Of a stretch of 64,000 nucleotides of DNA, positions 39,888-47,932 are shown piece by piece. The stretch's first letter is position 1, and every line of letters starts with the position of its first letter. The DNA is from Corynebacterium aurimucosum ATCC 700975. GTDB taxonomy: Bacteria > Actinomycetota > Actinomycetes > Mycobacteriales > Mycobacteriaceae. The stretch is taken from positions 248,001-312,000 of the forward strand of contig NZ_VDTC01000001.1 in NCBI RefSeq assembly GCF_007672725.1, given 5' to 3'. The translations under genes were made by a program, and so were the position numbers. The notes below the pieces were generated by a model. It made no database searches and had not been told where the DNA came from. It saw only the letters and a program-made list of their open reading frames with translations.

Positions 39888-41189
39888 GTGTCTTTCCGCC
39901 TCGACCCATCTGATACGCGCGCGCTGCCGGTGCAGATCGCCGAAGCCCTCCGCGCCCATGTCGCGGCGGGCATTCTGCTGCCCGGCGAGCATGTTCCGTC
40001 GACGCGCTCACTAGCCCGCGATTTGGGCATTTCCCGAGGCAGCGTGGTTACCGCCTATGAGCAATTGACCGCCGAGGGCTACCTGACCGCGGCGGTTGGA
40101 TCGGGCACCGTCATCAACCCGCACCTGCCCCACGGGCGCGCCCCGCAGCCTCATCCTGCGCCACGGCCCTCCCCTGCTCCACCGCGCGTGGAGTTGACCC
40201 CCGGTTTGCCCGATACGGCCGGAATCATCACCCCCGAATGGAGGGCGGCGTGGCGCAAGGCCGCCGTGGATTCTTCCGGCGATCTCCCCCGCGAGGTGGC
40301 CGCGCACCTGCGCCACATGCGCGGGCTGACCGTCGACCCGGCCTATGTCGTCATCACCGCCGGCGCCCGCGACGGGCTGTCGGTGCTGCTGCGCGCGCTG
40401 GGCGGCCATTTGCGCGTGGGCGTGGAATCCCCCGGCTACCCCAGCCTGCGCCGCATCCCCCAGGCCTTGGGGCACACGCTTGTCGACGTCCCCACCGACG
40501 CCCACGGCGTCACCGTCCCCACCGTTGACCTCGACGTTCTCATCGTCACCCCCTCCCACCAGCACCCCTATGGCGGTTCGCTGCCGGCTGCCCGGCGCGC
40601 GGAGCTCGTCGAGTGGGCGCGCGGCAATGACGTGCTCATCATCGAGGATGATTTCGATTCCGAGCTGCGCTACGTCGGCCAGCCCTTGCCCGCGCTGACC
40701 GCGCTCGCTCCGGAACACACGGTGTTGCTGGGCACGTTTTCCTCGGTGATTTCGCCGTCGATTGCCTGCGGCTACCTGGTCGTGCCGCCGAGCTTGCGCT
40801 CGGCGGTGGATCAGGTGCGGGAGATCTTCGGCCAGCCTGTCGGCGCTATCCCCCAGGCGGCGCTGGCGAACTACTTAGCCAGCGGTGCGCTGCGGCGGCA
40901 TACCGGGCGGATGCGCCGCGCCTACAAGCGCCGCCGCGACCTCGTCCAAGCCGCACTGGAAGACGCCCCAGCTACCCTTCTGCCCATCCACGGCGGCCTC
41001 CATGCGGTGCTGCTGTGCGATAACGCCGTGGTCGAGCGCGCCGCATCCCTCGGGCTCACGCTCACCCCGCTCAGCGACTACTGGGGAGGCACCACCGCCG
41101 AGGAGGGCGTGGTCTTGGGCTTTGGGCATTTGAGCGACGTCGAACTCGCCGCCGCGCTGGAGCTGGTCAAGCAGGCTTTAGCAGACTGA
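39888..41189 (+). CDS. pdxR: PdxR-type MocR-family regulator of vitamin B6 synthesis
   Basis: A 433-residue GntR-aminotransferase fusion. Residues 10-75 are the winged helix (STRSLARDLGISRGSVVTAYEQL). From about 100 it has the fold of class I aminotransferases (IIEDDFDSELRY, HQHPYGG). The position of the PLP-binding lysine, normally GTFSK, reads LLGTFSSVISPSIACGYL, so the Schiff-base lysine seems to be replaced by serine. It starts with GTG 39888, leaderless behind TATGAT. Divergent location from pdxST supports the name. Confidence 0.88.
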   Translation: MSFRLDPSDTRALPVQIAEALRAHVAAGILLPGEHVPSTRSLARDLGISRGSVVTAYEQLTAEGYLTAAVGSGTVINPHLPHGRAPQPHPAPRPSPAPPRVELTPGLPDTAGIITPEWRAAWRKAAVDSSGDLPREVAAHLRHMRGLTVDPAYVVITAGARDGLSVLLRALGGHLRVGVESPGYPSLRRIPQALGHTLVDVPTDAHGVTVPTVDLDVLIVTPSHQHPYGGSLPAARRAELVEWARGNDVLIIEDDFDSELRYVGQPLPALTALAPEHTVLLGTFSSVISPSIACGYLVVPPSLRSAVDQVREIFGQPVGAIPQAALANYLASGALRRHTGRMRRAYKRRRDLVQAALEDAPATLLPIHGGLHAVLLCDNAVVERAASLGLTLTPLSDYWGGTTAEEGVVLGFGHLSDVELAAALELVKQALAD

Positions 41190-41192
41190 GCC

Positions 41193-41831
41193 CTAACCGG
41201 CGCTTGCCAAGGTCACGGTAGCAAGAGTGCGGCCCGTCGGTTGCTCGCTGCCGCCTGCGGGTTCCTCGGTGACCATGACTTTGACTGCCGCGCCGTCGAA
41301 GGGCATCCATACCCCATCGTGTGGGTCCTGGCCGATGACCCCCGCCGAAGCCATGCCGCCATCGGCGCTGACTGCCCATACCTGGGCGCCCATGCCATCG
41401 GCGAGCTGCGGCTGGCCATCCACCATCGCGCCGGATTTCTCCATCGACGCCGAAGACACGATATCCAGCTGTGCGCCCGACGCATCGGCGTTGCCCTGCA
41501 TAAGGTCCTCTGCCCCCATGATGGCGTGCATCGACTTCTCGCCGGGCGATTCAGCCTCTACCCGCGCGCTATCGCTCGTCTGATTCTGCGAGTCATCGGA
41601 CTGCAACAAGGGCGGCACGGCAACCATGCCTACTACGAGGACCGCCGCGGCAGCCGGCACCGCCACGAAGGTCCGCCAACGGCGGCGCGGAAGCTCGATG
41701 ACCTCGGCAGCTTCGCCACCGTCAAGTTCTGCAAAGACGGCATCTTTCATTCGCGCCGGCGGTTCGACCTCAGGGAGGGAATCGAGGAAGTCATCGAAAG
41801 TCTCATCAGAAAACTCATGTGTATTGCTCAT
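41193..41831 (-). CDS. rskA: anti-sigma factor, RskA-like
   Basis: A 212-residue single-pass membrane protein. Residues 1-45 are the cytosolic sigma-binding part, without a zinc-binding HxxxCxxC motif. A transmembrane helix lies at about 54-76 (VAVPAAAAVLVVGMVAVPPL). The outer part ends in a domain with AQVWAVSADGGMASAGVIG, the pattern of the RskA C-terminal domain. Start ATG overlaps the sigma-factor stop by 4 bp. It should hold the sigma factor inactive until cut or released. Confidence 0.85.
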   Translation of the reverse strand: MSNTHEFSDETFDDFLDSLPEVEPPARMKDAVFAELDGGEAAEVIELPRRRWRTFVAVPAAAAVLVVGMVAVPPLLQSDDSQNQTSDSARVEAESPGEKSMHAIMGAEDLMQGNADASGAQLDIVSSASMEKSGAMVDGQPQLADGMGAQVWAVSADGGMASAGVIGQDPHDGVWMPFDGAAVKVMVTEEPAGGSEQPTGRTLATVTLASAG

Positions 41832-42436
41832 CGCCCCTCCCCTCCGAGAATCGCTTTTAGCTTCTTAACACCGTCGCGCACGCGCGTCTTGGCCGTACCC
41901 AGCGGTACTCCCGTTGATTCTGCCAGCTCAGCATGCGTCAAGCCATCGAAAAAAGCGAGCGCCACCGCGGTGGAATGCGGCTCCCCAATTTCGTCGACGG
42001 CCCGGCGCAGGAGGTGAGCCTCCACATTGTTCAGGGCTTCGTCTTCGATCGGCTCAGCGAAAGTGGCGTGATCAAGCTTCGAGTCGCGGTCATCGCGCTG
42101 CACTGCGGCCACATGGCTGCGCAGCTTATCGACGGCCCTCCCATGCGCCAACCTGCCCACCCACGACCGCGCGTTTCCTCGCTGCGGGTCAAACTTCGCA
42201 GCGGAGGTCCAGACCTCAACGAAGACATCTTGAGCAACTTCCTCTGCTAAGGCGGGATTGCGCAGAACGCTCAGGCACACGCTGTACACGGTGGGCGCGA
42301 GGGCGTCGTAAAGCGCGCTGAAGGCATGCTTGTCTGCGGAAGCGGTCTGAACCAAAAGGCGGTTCAGCCGCGCATGTTCATCAGGTGACATCGCAGACAC
42401 GGGTGTAGAGCTTACCTCCAGCAGCGGGGCGGACAT
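41828..42436 (-). CDS. sigK: ECF sigma factor, SigK-like
   Basis: A 202-residue extracytoplasmic-function sigma factor. Region 2 is at about 38-105 (FSALYDALAPTVYSVCLSVL, VAQDVFVEVWTSAAKFDP), with RGNARSWVGRLAHGRAVDKLR as in SigK. Region 4 is near 145-195 (LAFFDGLTHAELAESTGVPL, GTAKTRVRDG). It is coupled to the RskA-like gene (4-bp overlap) and starts 7 bp after the small lipoprotein gene. The SigK assignment rests on sequence pattern and on the neighbouring dipZ, which belongs to the SigK regulon in M. tuberculosis. Confidence 0.82.
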   Translation of the reverse strand: MSAPLLEVSSTPVSAMSPDEHARLNRLLVQTASADKHAFSALYDALAPTVYSVCLSVLRNPALAEEVAQDVFVEVWTSAAKFDPQRGNARSWVGRLAHGRAVDKLRSHVAAVQRDDRDSKLDHATFAEPIEDEALNNVEAHLLRRAVDEIGEPHSTAVALAFFDGLTHAELAESTGVPLGTAKTRVRDGVKKLKAILGGEGR

Positions 42437-42443
42437 GGCACTT

Positions 42444-42581
42444 TTACTTAGTCATTTCCTCGCTCGGGGCCATCATCTCCGAGCTGGGCATCATGTCCAT
42501 GTCTTCCTTCTTGTCGTTGCAGGCAACCAACCCGCTGGCGGCAACAGCAAGTGCAGCGGCGGTAGTAACAAGCTTCTTCAT
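42444..42581 (-). CDS. small methionine-rich lipoprotein
   Basis: A 45-residue gene easily missed because of its size. It encodes a signal peptide (MKKLVTTAAALAVAASG) with lipobox LVAC, C21 being the lipidated residue. The mature 25 residues are rich in methionine and acidic residues (DMDMMPSSEMMAPSEEM). Such a composition suits copper or other soft-metal binding, or a sacrificial methionine reserve. AAGGAG lies 7 nt before ATG 42581. It is followed after 7 bp by the SigK-like gene, so they probably form one transcript. Confidence 0.78.
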   Translation of the reverse strand: MKKLVTTAAALAVAASGLVACNDKKEDMDMMPSSEMMAPSEEMTK

Positions 42582-42606
42582 TTCGGTACTCCTTCTTCAG
42601 GTCTTC

Positions 42607-42627
42607 GGGTCCGGCCTTTCCGGACCC
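42607..42627 (-). promoter_or_regulatory. perfect hairpin in the lipoprotein 5' leader
   Basis: GGGTCCGG (42607-42614) pairs with CCGGACCC (42620-42627) around a five-base loop, about 25 bp before the lipoprotein start. It may be an mRNA structure affecting translation or stability. A T-run for termination is lacking. Confidence 0.5.
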
Positions 42628-42750
42628 TGTATCTGACTATTCGGAGCCGCCCCGCGATGCGGATTGAATGGATTTAAAACCAATCCGTTTTTCACTCGTG
42701 CTCCGAACTAGTTGCATACCCACACCGCACACCAAGCGAAGGAGTACAGC

Positions 42751-43434
42751 ATGCTATCAACGCTGTTCATCGGGTTTACCGGTGGCCTTATCACGGGCAT
42801 CTCGCCCTGCATCTTGCCGGTCTTGCCGCTGGTCCTCGCCGTTAGCGGCGGCTCACGGTGGCGGCCATGGCAGGTCGTAGGCGGACTCGTCACAAGTTTC
42901 AGCCTCGTCACGCTGTTTGCGACAACGCTGCTCAATTCCCTAGGACTGCCCGCCGACATCCTGTGGAAGGTGGGAATCGTGCTGCTCGTTCTCGTGGGCC
43001 TGGGAATGGTGTTTCCCCGCGTGCAAGAAATCCTTGAGTGGCCTTTCCAGAAACTCCCGAAAGCTGGCAGCTTGCAATCCAAGGCCCGCGGCAAAGGCGG
43101 GTTCGTCGTCGGCTTGGCCATGGGCGTTGTCTTCGTCCCCTGCGCCGGCCCTGTACTCGCCGCCATCTCCGTGGCGGGCGCCACTGGGACTGTCGACGCC
43201 CACATCCTCGCCCTCTGCCTCTCCTTCGCCCTCGGCGTGGCCATCCCCCTGCTGGCTTTCGCTTTGGGCGGCAACGAGGTGGGCAAACGCGTCGATGCCT
43301 TCCGCTCTCACCAGCGCGGGGTGCGTATCACCGCGGGAGTGGTAGTTATCGTCATGGCTGGTGCGATTTCGCTTGGCGCCCGCCTGGCTGCAGCAGAAGC
43401 TCCCCAGCATCAACGCCGACGCCACCCCAGTTGA
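42751..43434 (+). CDS. dipZ: DipZ, CcdA-like membrane half (frame ends early)
   Basis: A 227-residue protein with about six helices. It transfers reducing power across the membrane in the CcdA/DsbD family. The two redox cysteines are in GISPCILPVL and VFVPCAGPVL. ATG 42751 (MLSTLFIG) is preceded by GAAGGAG. The normal actinobacterial DipZ continues from this domain into a thioredoxin-like domain; here the frame runs out with unrelated residues after about 43385, while the continuation exists in the +1 frame. See the finding on dipZ. Confidence 0.82.
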   Translation: MLSTLFIGFTGGLITGISPCILPVLPLVLAVSGGSRWRPWQVVGGLVTSFSLVTLFATTLLNSLGLPADILWKVGIVLLVLVGLGMVFPRVQEILEWPFQKLPKAGSLQSKARGKGGFVVGLAMGVVFVPCAGPVLAAISVAGATGTVDAHILALCLSFALGVAIPLLAFALGGNEVGKRVDAFRSHQRGVRITAGVVVIVMAGAISLGARLAAAEAPQHQRRRHPS

Positions 43435-44329
43435 GCAGGCCGCCCGCACAGCCGAAGGAACCCCAGTGCCCGCGTTCGCGGGGTTGACCGGCTGGTTCAA
43501 CACGGATGCGCCGGTCGATCCGCGTACCTCTGGCAAGGTCACCCTCATCGATTTCTGGGCCTATGCCTGCATCAACTGCCAGCGCAACAACACGCACCTG
43601 ACCAAGCTCTATGCGCACTACAAGGACTACGGTCTCGACATCGTCGGCATCCACGCGCCGGAGTACGCTTTCGAGCACGAGGCAGCCAACGTGCGCCGCG
43701 CGGTCCGCGAGCAAGGAATCGAATACCCGGTGGCGCAAGACAATGACTTCGCCACGTGGAAGAACTTTGGGAATCGGTACTGGCCGGCGCACTATGTCGT
43801 CGACAAGCACGGCATGCTGCGCCAATCCCACCATGGCGAGGGCGACTACGCCGAGACCGAGCGCCTCATTCGTGAGCTTCTCCTCGAGCGCGACCCCAGC
43901 ATAGAGCTACCCGTACCAATCGAGACCGCCGATGCTCACAGTGCGCCGCGCTCACCGGAGACGTACCTCGGCACCGCACGCGCACAGTATTTCACCAACC
44001 CCGATTACCGCGACGGCACGCACCAGTTCACCACGAGCGAGCCACCGTTAGATCAGTATTCGCTGGGCGGGACGTGGACGCTGGCCGACCAGCCCATCAC
44101 CGCCGGACCTCACGCGCGGCTGCGACTGAACTACCGCGCCGCCTGGGTACAGCTCGTGGCATCAGGGCAAGGAACGGTTCGCGTGCATCGCGCCGATGGT
44201 TCGGTCCGCACCTTTGACATCACCGAGGACGGCACGGTGGATCTCGTCCGGGAACCTGACAATCACACCGAAACAATCGAGCTGGAAGTAAGCGAAGGGC
44301 TCTCGCTGTATTCCTTTACTTTTGGCTAG
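43361..44329 (+). CDS. dipZ: DipZ, thioredoxin-like half with C-terminal domain
   Basis: About 320 residues. APAWLQQKLPSINADA joins the membrane half in a normal DipZ. The thioredoxin/TlpA domain follows (TLIDFWAYACINCQRNN with redox site C-I-N-C), then the DipZ C-terminal domain (SPETYLGTARAQYFTNP). There is no ribosome-binding site at the GTG of 43361, so independent translation is doubtful; either a frameshift occurs during translation or the gene is broken. The domain needs a membrane anchor to act outside the cytoplasm. Confidence 0.8.
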   Translation: MRFRLAPAWLQQKLPSINADATPVEQAARTAEGTPVPAFAGLTGWFNTDAPVDPRTSGKVTLIDFWAYACINCQRNNTHLTKLYAHYKDYGLDIVGIHAPEYAFEHEAANVRRAVREQGIEYPVAQDNDFATWKNFGNRYWPAHYVVDKHGMLRQSHHGEGDYAETERLIRELLLERDPSIELPVPIETADAHSAPRSPETYLGTARAQYFTNPDYRDGTHQFTTSEPPLDQYSLGGTWTLADQPITAGPHARLRLNYRAAWVQLVASGQGTVRVHRADGSVRTFDITEDGTVDLVREPDNHTETIELEVSEGLSLYSFTFG

Positions 44330-44339
44330 CGTGGGAATC

Positions 44340-44942
44340 ATGAAGCTATCTCTGCATGGACAATCCGCCGTGGCCGTCGAGGCACCCCAGGGTCGCATCG
44401 TTATCGACCCCGGTCCCCTCTCTGACCTGAGCTGCCTCGAAGGCGCCGAAGCGGTGCTGCTCACGCACGCACACGGTGACCACCTCGACGTCGATGCCGT
44501 GCGCGGGAGCGGCCTGCCGGTGTGGGGAATGCGGGAGGCTATCGACGCCCTCGGCTCCGGCACCATCGTGCATGCTGGAGAGACGTTTACAGTTCTGGGC
44601 CTTGAGATTCACGCGGTGGGCGGCCTCCACGAGGAGATCCACCCCAATATCCCGCGCCCGGAGAACCTGGGTTATTTCTTCGGCGGCGTGCTGCACCCCG
44701 GCGACCAGTGGGTTGTCTCGGAAGGACTCACGGTAGACGTGCTCCTGCTCCCCATCGCCGGCCCGTGGGTGCGCGGGGCGGATGCCGCGGATTACGCCAT
44801 GCGCATCGGCGCGCGGCTTACGGTTCCCATCCATGACGCCGTGCTTTCCGACGCCGGCAAGCAGATCACCGACGGCATGCTCCAACGCGCCGGGGTGAGC
44901 GGCTATCGGCGCCTGCGGGTTGGTGAAAGCATCGAAATTTAA
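44340..44942 (+). CDS. metallo-beta-lactamase-fold hydrolase
   Basis: A 200-residue protein of the UlaG-like/YtnP-like MBL group. LLTHAHGDHLDVDAV contains the zinc motif HxHxDH. Further ligand positions seem to be in GLHEEIHP and PIHDAVLS. No signal peptide. TAGCGT at 44327-44332 lies 7 nt before ATG 44340; it overlaps the dipZ stop codon, so a leaderless transcript can start there. Substrate unknown. Confidence 0.83.
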   Translation: MKLSLHGQSAVAVEAPQGRIVIDPGPLSDLSCLEGAEAVLLTHAHGDHLDVDAVRGSGLPVWGMREAIDALGSGTIVHAGETFTVLGLEIHAVGGLHEEIHPNIPRPENLGYFFGGVLHPGDQWVVSEGLTVDVLLLPIAGPWVRGADAADYAMRIGARLTVPIHDAVLSDAGKQITDGMLQRAGVSGYRRLRVGESIEI

Positions 44943-44950
44943 GCCGAACC

Positions 44951-45033
44951 AACCGCTCGGTCTATTTTTATTCTCGGGCTTGCCTGCGGTTTCTAGAAAA
45001 CCACTAACGGCACTGAACCGCTTGGTCTAGCCT
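44951..45033 (+). promoter_or_regulatory. metY control region with two McbR-like operators and -10
   Basis: AACCGCTCGGTCTA (44951-44964) and AACCGCTTGGTCTA (45016-45029) are direct repeats 65 bp apart. The second extends to TGAACCGCTTGGTCTA and overlaps the likely -10 (TAGCCT, 45028-45033). In C. glutamicum metY is repressed by McbR at TAGAC-N6-GTCTA; the reverse complement here is TAGAC-N6-GTTCA, one similar half and one altered half. Confidence 0.65.
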
Positions 45034-45041
45034 TTCCTGAC

Positions 45042-46361
45042 ATGAGCACCAAATACGATAATTCCGCAGTAAACGAGTGGTCCTTTGCCACCCGCGCCCT
45101 CCACGCCGGCCAGAACCTGGACGGCTCCACCAACGCACGCAACGTGCCGATTTACCAAACCACCTCCTACGTCTTCAACGACGCCGAGCACGCCGCCAAC
45201 CGCTTTAACCTCTCGGATGCCGGCCCGATTTATACCCGCCTGACCAACCCCACGCAGGATGCGCTCGAGGAGCGCCTCGCTTCCCTCGAAGGTGGCGTAG
45301 CCGCCGTGGCATTTGCTTCCGGCCAGGCCGCCGAGACCGCTGCCATCCTGAACCTGGCCTCCGCCGGCGACCACATCGTCACCTCCCCGCGCCTCTACGG
45401 TGGCACCTCCACCCTCTTTACCGTGACCTTGAAGCGCCTGGGCATCGATGTCACCCTCGTGGAGAACCCCGACGACCCGGCATCCTGGCAGGACGTCGTC
45501 CAGCCCAACACCAAGGCTTTTTACGGCGAGACCTTCGGCAACCCAGTCGCCGATGTCCTCGACATCCCCGCCATCGCCGAGGTAGCGCACAAGAACCAGT
45601 TCCCGCTCATCGTGGATAACACCATCGCCACCGGCGCGCTGGCCCGCCCGCTGGAGCTGGGCGCAGACATCGTCGTGGTTTCCACCACCAAGTTCTACAG
45701 CGGCAACGGCTCCGCCATCGGTGGTGCCATCATCGATGGCGGCTCCTTCGACTGGACCGTCGAGCGCGGCGGCGAGCCCGTCTTCCCCTACTTCGTCACC
45801 CCAGACGAGGCTTACCACGGCCTCAAGTACGCCGACTTGGGCGCGCCGGCCTTCGCCGTCAAGGCGCGCGCCGGCCTGCTGCGCGATACGGGTGCCGCCA
45901 TCTCCCCCTTCAACGCCTGGCTGACGCTGAATGGCATTGAGACGTTGCAGTTGCGCGTCGAGAAGCACAATGCCAACGCCCAGGCCGTGGCCGAGTACCT
46001 GGAGTCCCACGCCAAGGTCACGAAGGTCAACTACGCCGGCCTGGAGTCCTCGCCGTACAAGGCCACCAAGGAGAAGCTGGGCTATGACTACACCGGCTCC
46101 GTGCTCTCCTTCGACATCGACGGCGGCCGCGAGGAGGCGTGGGCGTTTATCGATGCGCTGAAGCTGCACTCGAACCTGGCCAACATCGGCGATACCCGCT
46201 CATTGGTGGTGCACCCGGCGACCACCACGCACTCCCAGTCCGATGAGGCAGCGCTCAAGGCCGCGGGCATTACGCAGGCCACGGTGCGCTTGTCCGTCGG
46301 TATTGAGGACGTCAACGACATCATCGCCGACCTCGAGCGTGGGTTCGCGGCCATTGGTTAG
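45042..46361 (+). CDS. metY: O-acetylhomoserine sulfhydrylase
   Basis: PLP enzyme making homocysteine from O-acetylhomoserine and sulfide (direct sulfhydrylation). The 439-residue length fits. YTRLTNPTQDALEERLASLE is the typical N-terminal region, and VVVSTTKFYSGNGSAIGG carries the PLP-binding lysine. ATG 45042 is 8 nt after TAGCCT. It overlaps metX by about 8 bp, so the two are one operon. Confidence 0.96.
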   Translation: MSTKYDNSAVNEWSFATRALHAGQNLDGSTNARNVPIYQTTSYVFNDAEHAANRFNLSDAGPIYTRLTNPTQDALEERLASLEGGVAAVAFASGQAAETAAILNLASAGDHIVTSPRLYGGTSTLFTVTLKRLGIDVTLVENPDDPASWQDVVQPNTKAFYGETFGNPVADVLDIPAIAEVAHKNQFPLIVDNTIATGALARPLELGADIVVVSTTKFYSGNGSAIGGAIIDGGSFDWTVERGGEPVFPYFVTPDEAYHGLKYADLGAPAFAVKARAGLLRDTGAAISPFNAWLTLNGIETLQLRVEKHNANAQAVAEYLESHAKVTKVNYAGLESSPYKATKEKLGYDYTGSVLSFDIDGGREEAWAFIDALKLHSNLANIGDTRSLVVHPATTTHSQSDEAALKAAGITQATVRLSVGIEDVNDIIADLERGFAAIG

Positions 46362-47508
46362 CGCCATCCCGGAGCTCGCGCCCGAAGGCGAGCTCGCCGT
46401 CGTCCCCATCGGTGACTTCACCACCGAAGCAGGCGCCGTGCTTGCCGACGCCTCCCTGGCCTACCAACGCTGGGGCGCTTTCGCCGGCGACCCGGACGGC
46501 GTCAACAATGTCTTGGTGGTCGAGCACGCGCTGACCGGGGATTCCAACGTGGCGGACTGGTGGTCCGACCTGGTGGGCCCGGGCAAGGCCCTGGACACCA
46601 CGCGCTGGTGCGTTATCGCGACCAATGCGCTGGGTGGCTGCAACGGCTCGACGGGGCCAAAGTCGCTGCACCCGGATGGAAAGCCGTGGGGCGGGCGTTT
46701 CCCGGCGCTGTCGATTCGGGACTTGGTGGAGGCCGAGCACGACTGCTTGAAGAAGCTGGGTATTTCGCGTGTGCACGCGGTACTCGGCGGCTCGATGGGC
46801 GGGGCGCGGACTCTGGAGTGGAGCTTGCTGCACCCGGAAAGCGTGTCGGCGGTGTGTGTGATTGCGGTGTCGGCCAGGGCTTCGGGCTGGCAGATTGGCA
46901 TCCAATCCGCGCAGATTTCCGCGATCGAGCGCGACCCGTTTTGGCATGGCGGAAATTACTACCTCACGGACAAGACTCCGCGGGATGGTTTGGCGGCGGC
47001 GCGCCGCATCGCGCATTTGACGTATCGCGGCGAGCAGGAAATCGACGAGCGCTTCGGCGCTACCGCACAGCAAGGCGAGAATCCCTTGGGGCCGCACCGC
47101 CAGCTCAACCAGCGTTTCGCGGTGAACTCCTATCTGGATTACCAGGGGGCTAAGCTCACCGAGCGCTTCGATGCGGGTTCCTACGTGGTTCTCACGGAGG
47201 CGCTGAACCGGCATGACGTCGGCCGCGGGCGCGGCGGGCTCATCAAGGCGTTGGCGGCCTCCCAGGTGCCGACGATGGTGGTGGGCGTGGACACGGATAT
47301 CCTCTACCCCTATCACCAGCAGGAGCACATCTCCCGCAACGTCAACCAGCTGCTGGCGATGGCCAAGATTGTCTCCCCCGTGGGACACGATGCTTTTCTG
47401 ACGGAGACCCGGCAGATGAACCGTATCCTGCGCAACTTCCTGCTGCTCTCGGCGCCAAATGGCTTAGACGTGGGCCCTGCGTACGTGGGCGACGAGTATT
47501 ACATTTAA
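46354..47508 (+). CDS. metX: homoserine O-acetyltransferase
   Basis: Acetylates homoserine with acetyl-CoA, supplying MetY. Alpha/beta-hydrolase fold with the nucleophile in VLGGSMGGARTLEW, the aspartate in GVDTDILYPYHQQEH and the histidine in SPVGHDAFLTE. 384 residues from TTG 46354; GTG 46339 is an alternative. No good ribosome-binding site is seen before either, as expected if translation is coupled to metY, whose stop it overlaps. A copy of the dispersed motif lies at VLADAS. Confidence 0.93.
   Translation: MVSAIPELAPEGELAVVPIGDFTTEAGAVLADASLAYQRWGAFAGDPDGVNNVLVVEHALTGDSNVADWWSDLVGPGKALDTTRWCVIATNALGGCNGSTGPKSLHPDGKPWGGRFPALSIRDLVEAEHDCLKKLGISRVHAVLGGSMGGARTLEWSLLHPESVSAVCVIAVSARASGWQIGIQSAQISAIERDPFWHGGNYYLTDKTPRDGLAAARRIAHLTYRGEQEIDERFGATAQQGENPLGPHRQLNQRFAVNSYLDYQGAKLTERFDAGSYVVLTEALNRHDVGRGRGGLIKALAASQVPTMVVGVDTDILYPYHQQEHISRNVNQLLAMAKIVSPVGHDAFLTETRQMNRILRNFLLLSAPNGLDVGPAYVGDEYYI
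46440..46451 (-). repeat. dispersed motif GCGTCGGCAAGC, copy in metX (opposite orientation)
   Basis: Exact 12-bp copy on the minus strand, coding LADA in metX on the plus strand. Confidence 0.45.
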
Positions 47509-47514
47509 GAAGCC

Positions 47515-47539
47515 GTTTGGCTCTTTCCGGGAGCCAAAC
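47515..47539. terminator. hairpin between the convergent metX and DUF3017 genes
   Basis: GTTTGGCTC (47515-47523) pairs exactly with GAGCCAAAC (47531-47539) around 7 bases, in the only 34 bp between the two stop codons. A T-run is not evident in either direction. Probably a bidirectional terminator or mRNA 3'-end stabiliser. Confidence 0.6.
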
Positions 47540-47542
47540 GCG

Positions 47543-47902
47543 TTACGATCCAAGCGCGTCGATGGAAAAGGCCATGAACACCATCGCCGCGCCCAAGATG
47601 CCTGTAAAGCAGGCATCGAAGCGCCGGGAGCGCACCGCGAGCACGCCAACCCGCGAGGAATCGCAGGTCAGACGAACCACCGTCAGCCACACCAGCGCCC
47701 CGCCCAGCAGCAGCGTGGCGCGGCGCCAGTGCTCGAACACGGCATAGAAGCCCGACACCACAACCGCCGCCACGAACAAGCCGATGGCCAACCACTGAAG
47801 AGCCGGCGGCAGCGCCGAGGGCTTCAGGTGCGCATCGTGCGGGTTCGATAAAGACACCGGCGGCGCAGTTTTCCCGCGCGGCTGTGCTGGTTGCTCAGAC
47901 AT
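47543..47902 (-). CDS. DUF3017 membrane protein
   Basis: A 119-residue protein with a proline-rich cytosolic start and three hydrophobic segments (ALQWLAIGLFVAAVVVSGFY, ATLLLGGALVWLTVVRL, GILGAAMVFMAFSIDAL). DUF3017 proteins are found next to folD in corynebacteria and relatives, as here, and have no known function. ATG 47902 (MSEQPAQPRG) was chosen over a longer frame. It lies about 30 bp after folD. Confidence 0.78.
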   Translation of the reverse strand: MSEQPAQPRGKTAPPVSLSNPHDAHLKPSALPPALQWLAIGLFVAAVVVSGFYAVFEHWRRATLLLGGALVWLTVVRLTCDSSRVGVLAVRSRRFDACFTGILGAAMVFMAFSIDALGS

Positions 47903-47932
47903 ACTCACTACTCGAGCGCTCGACTTCACGCG

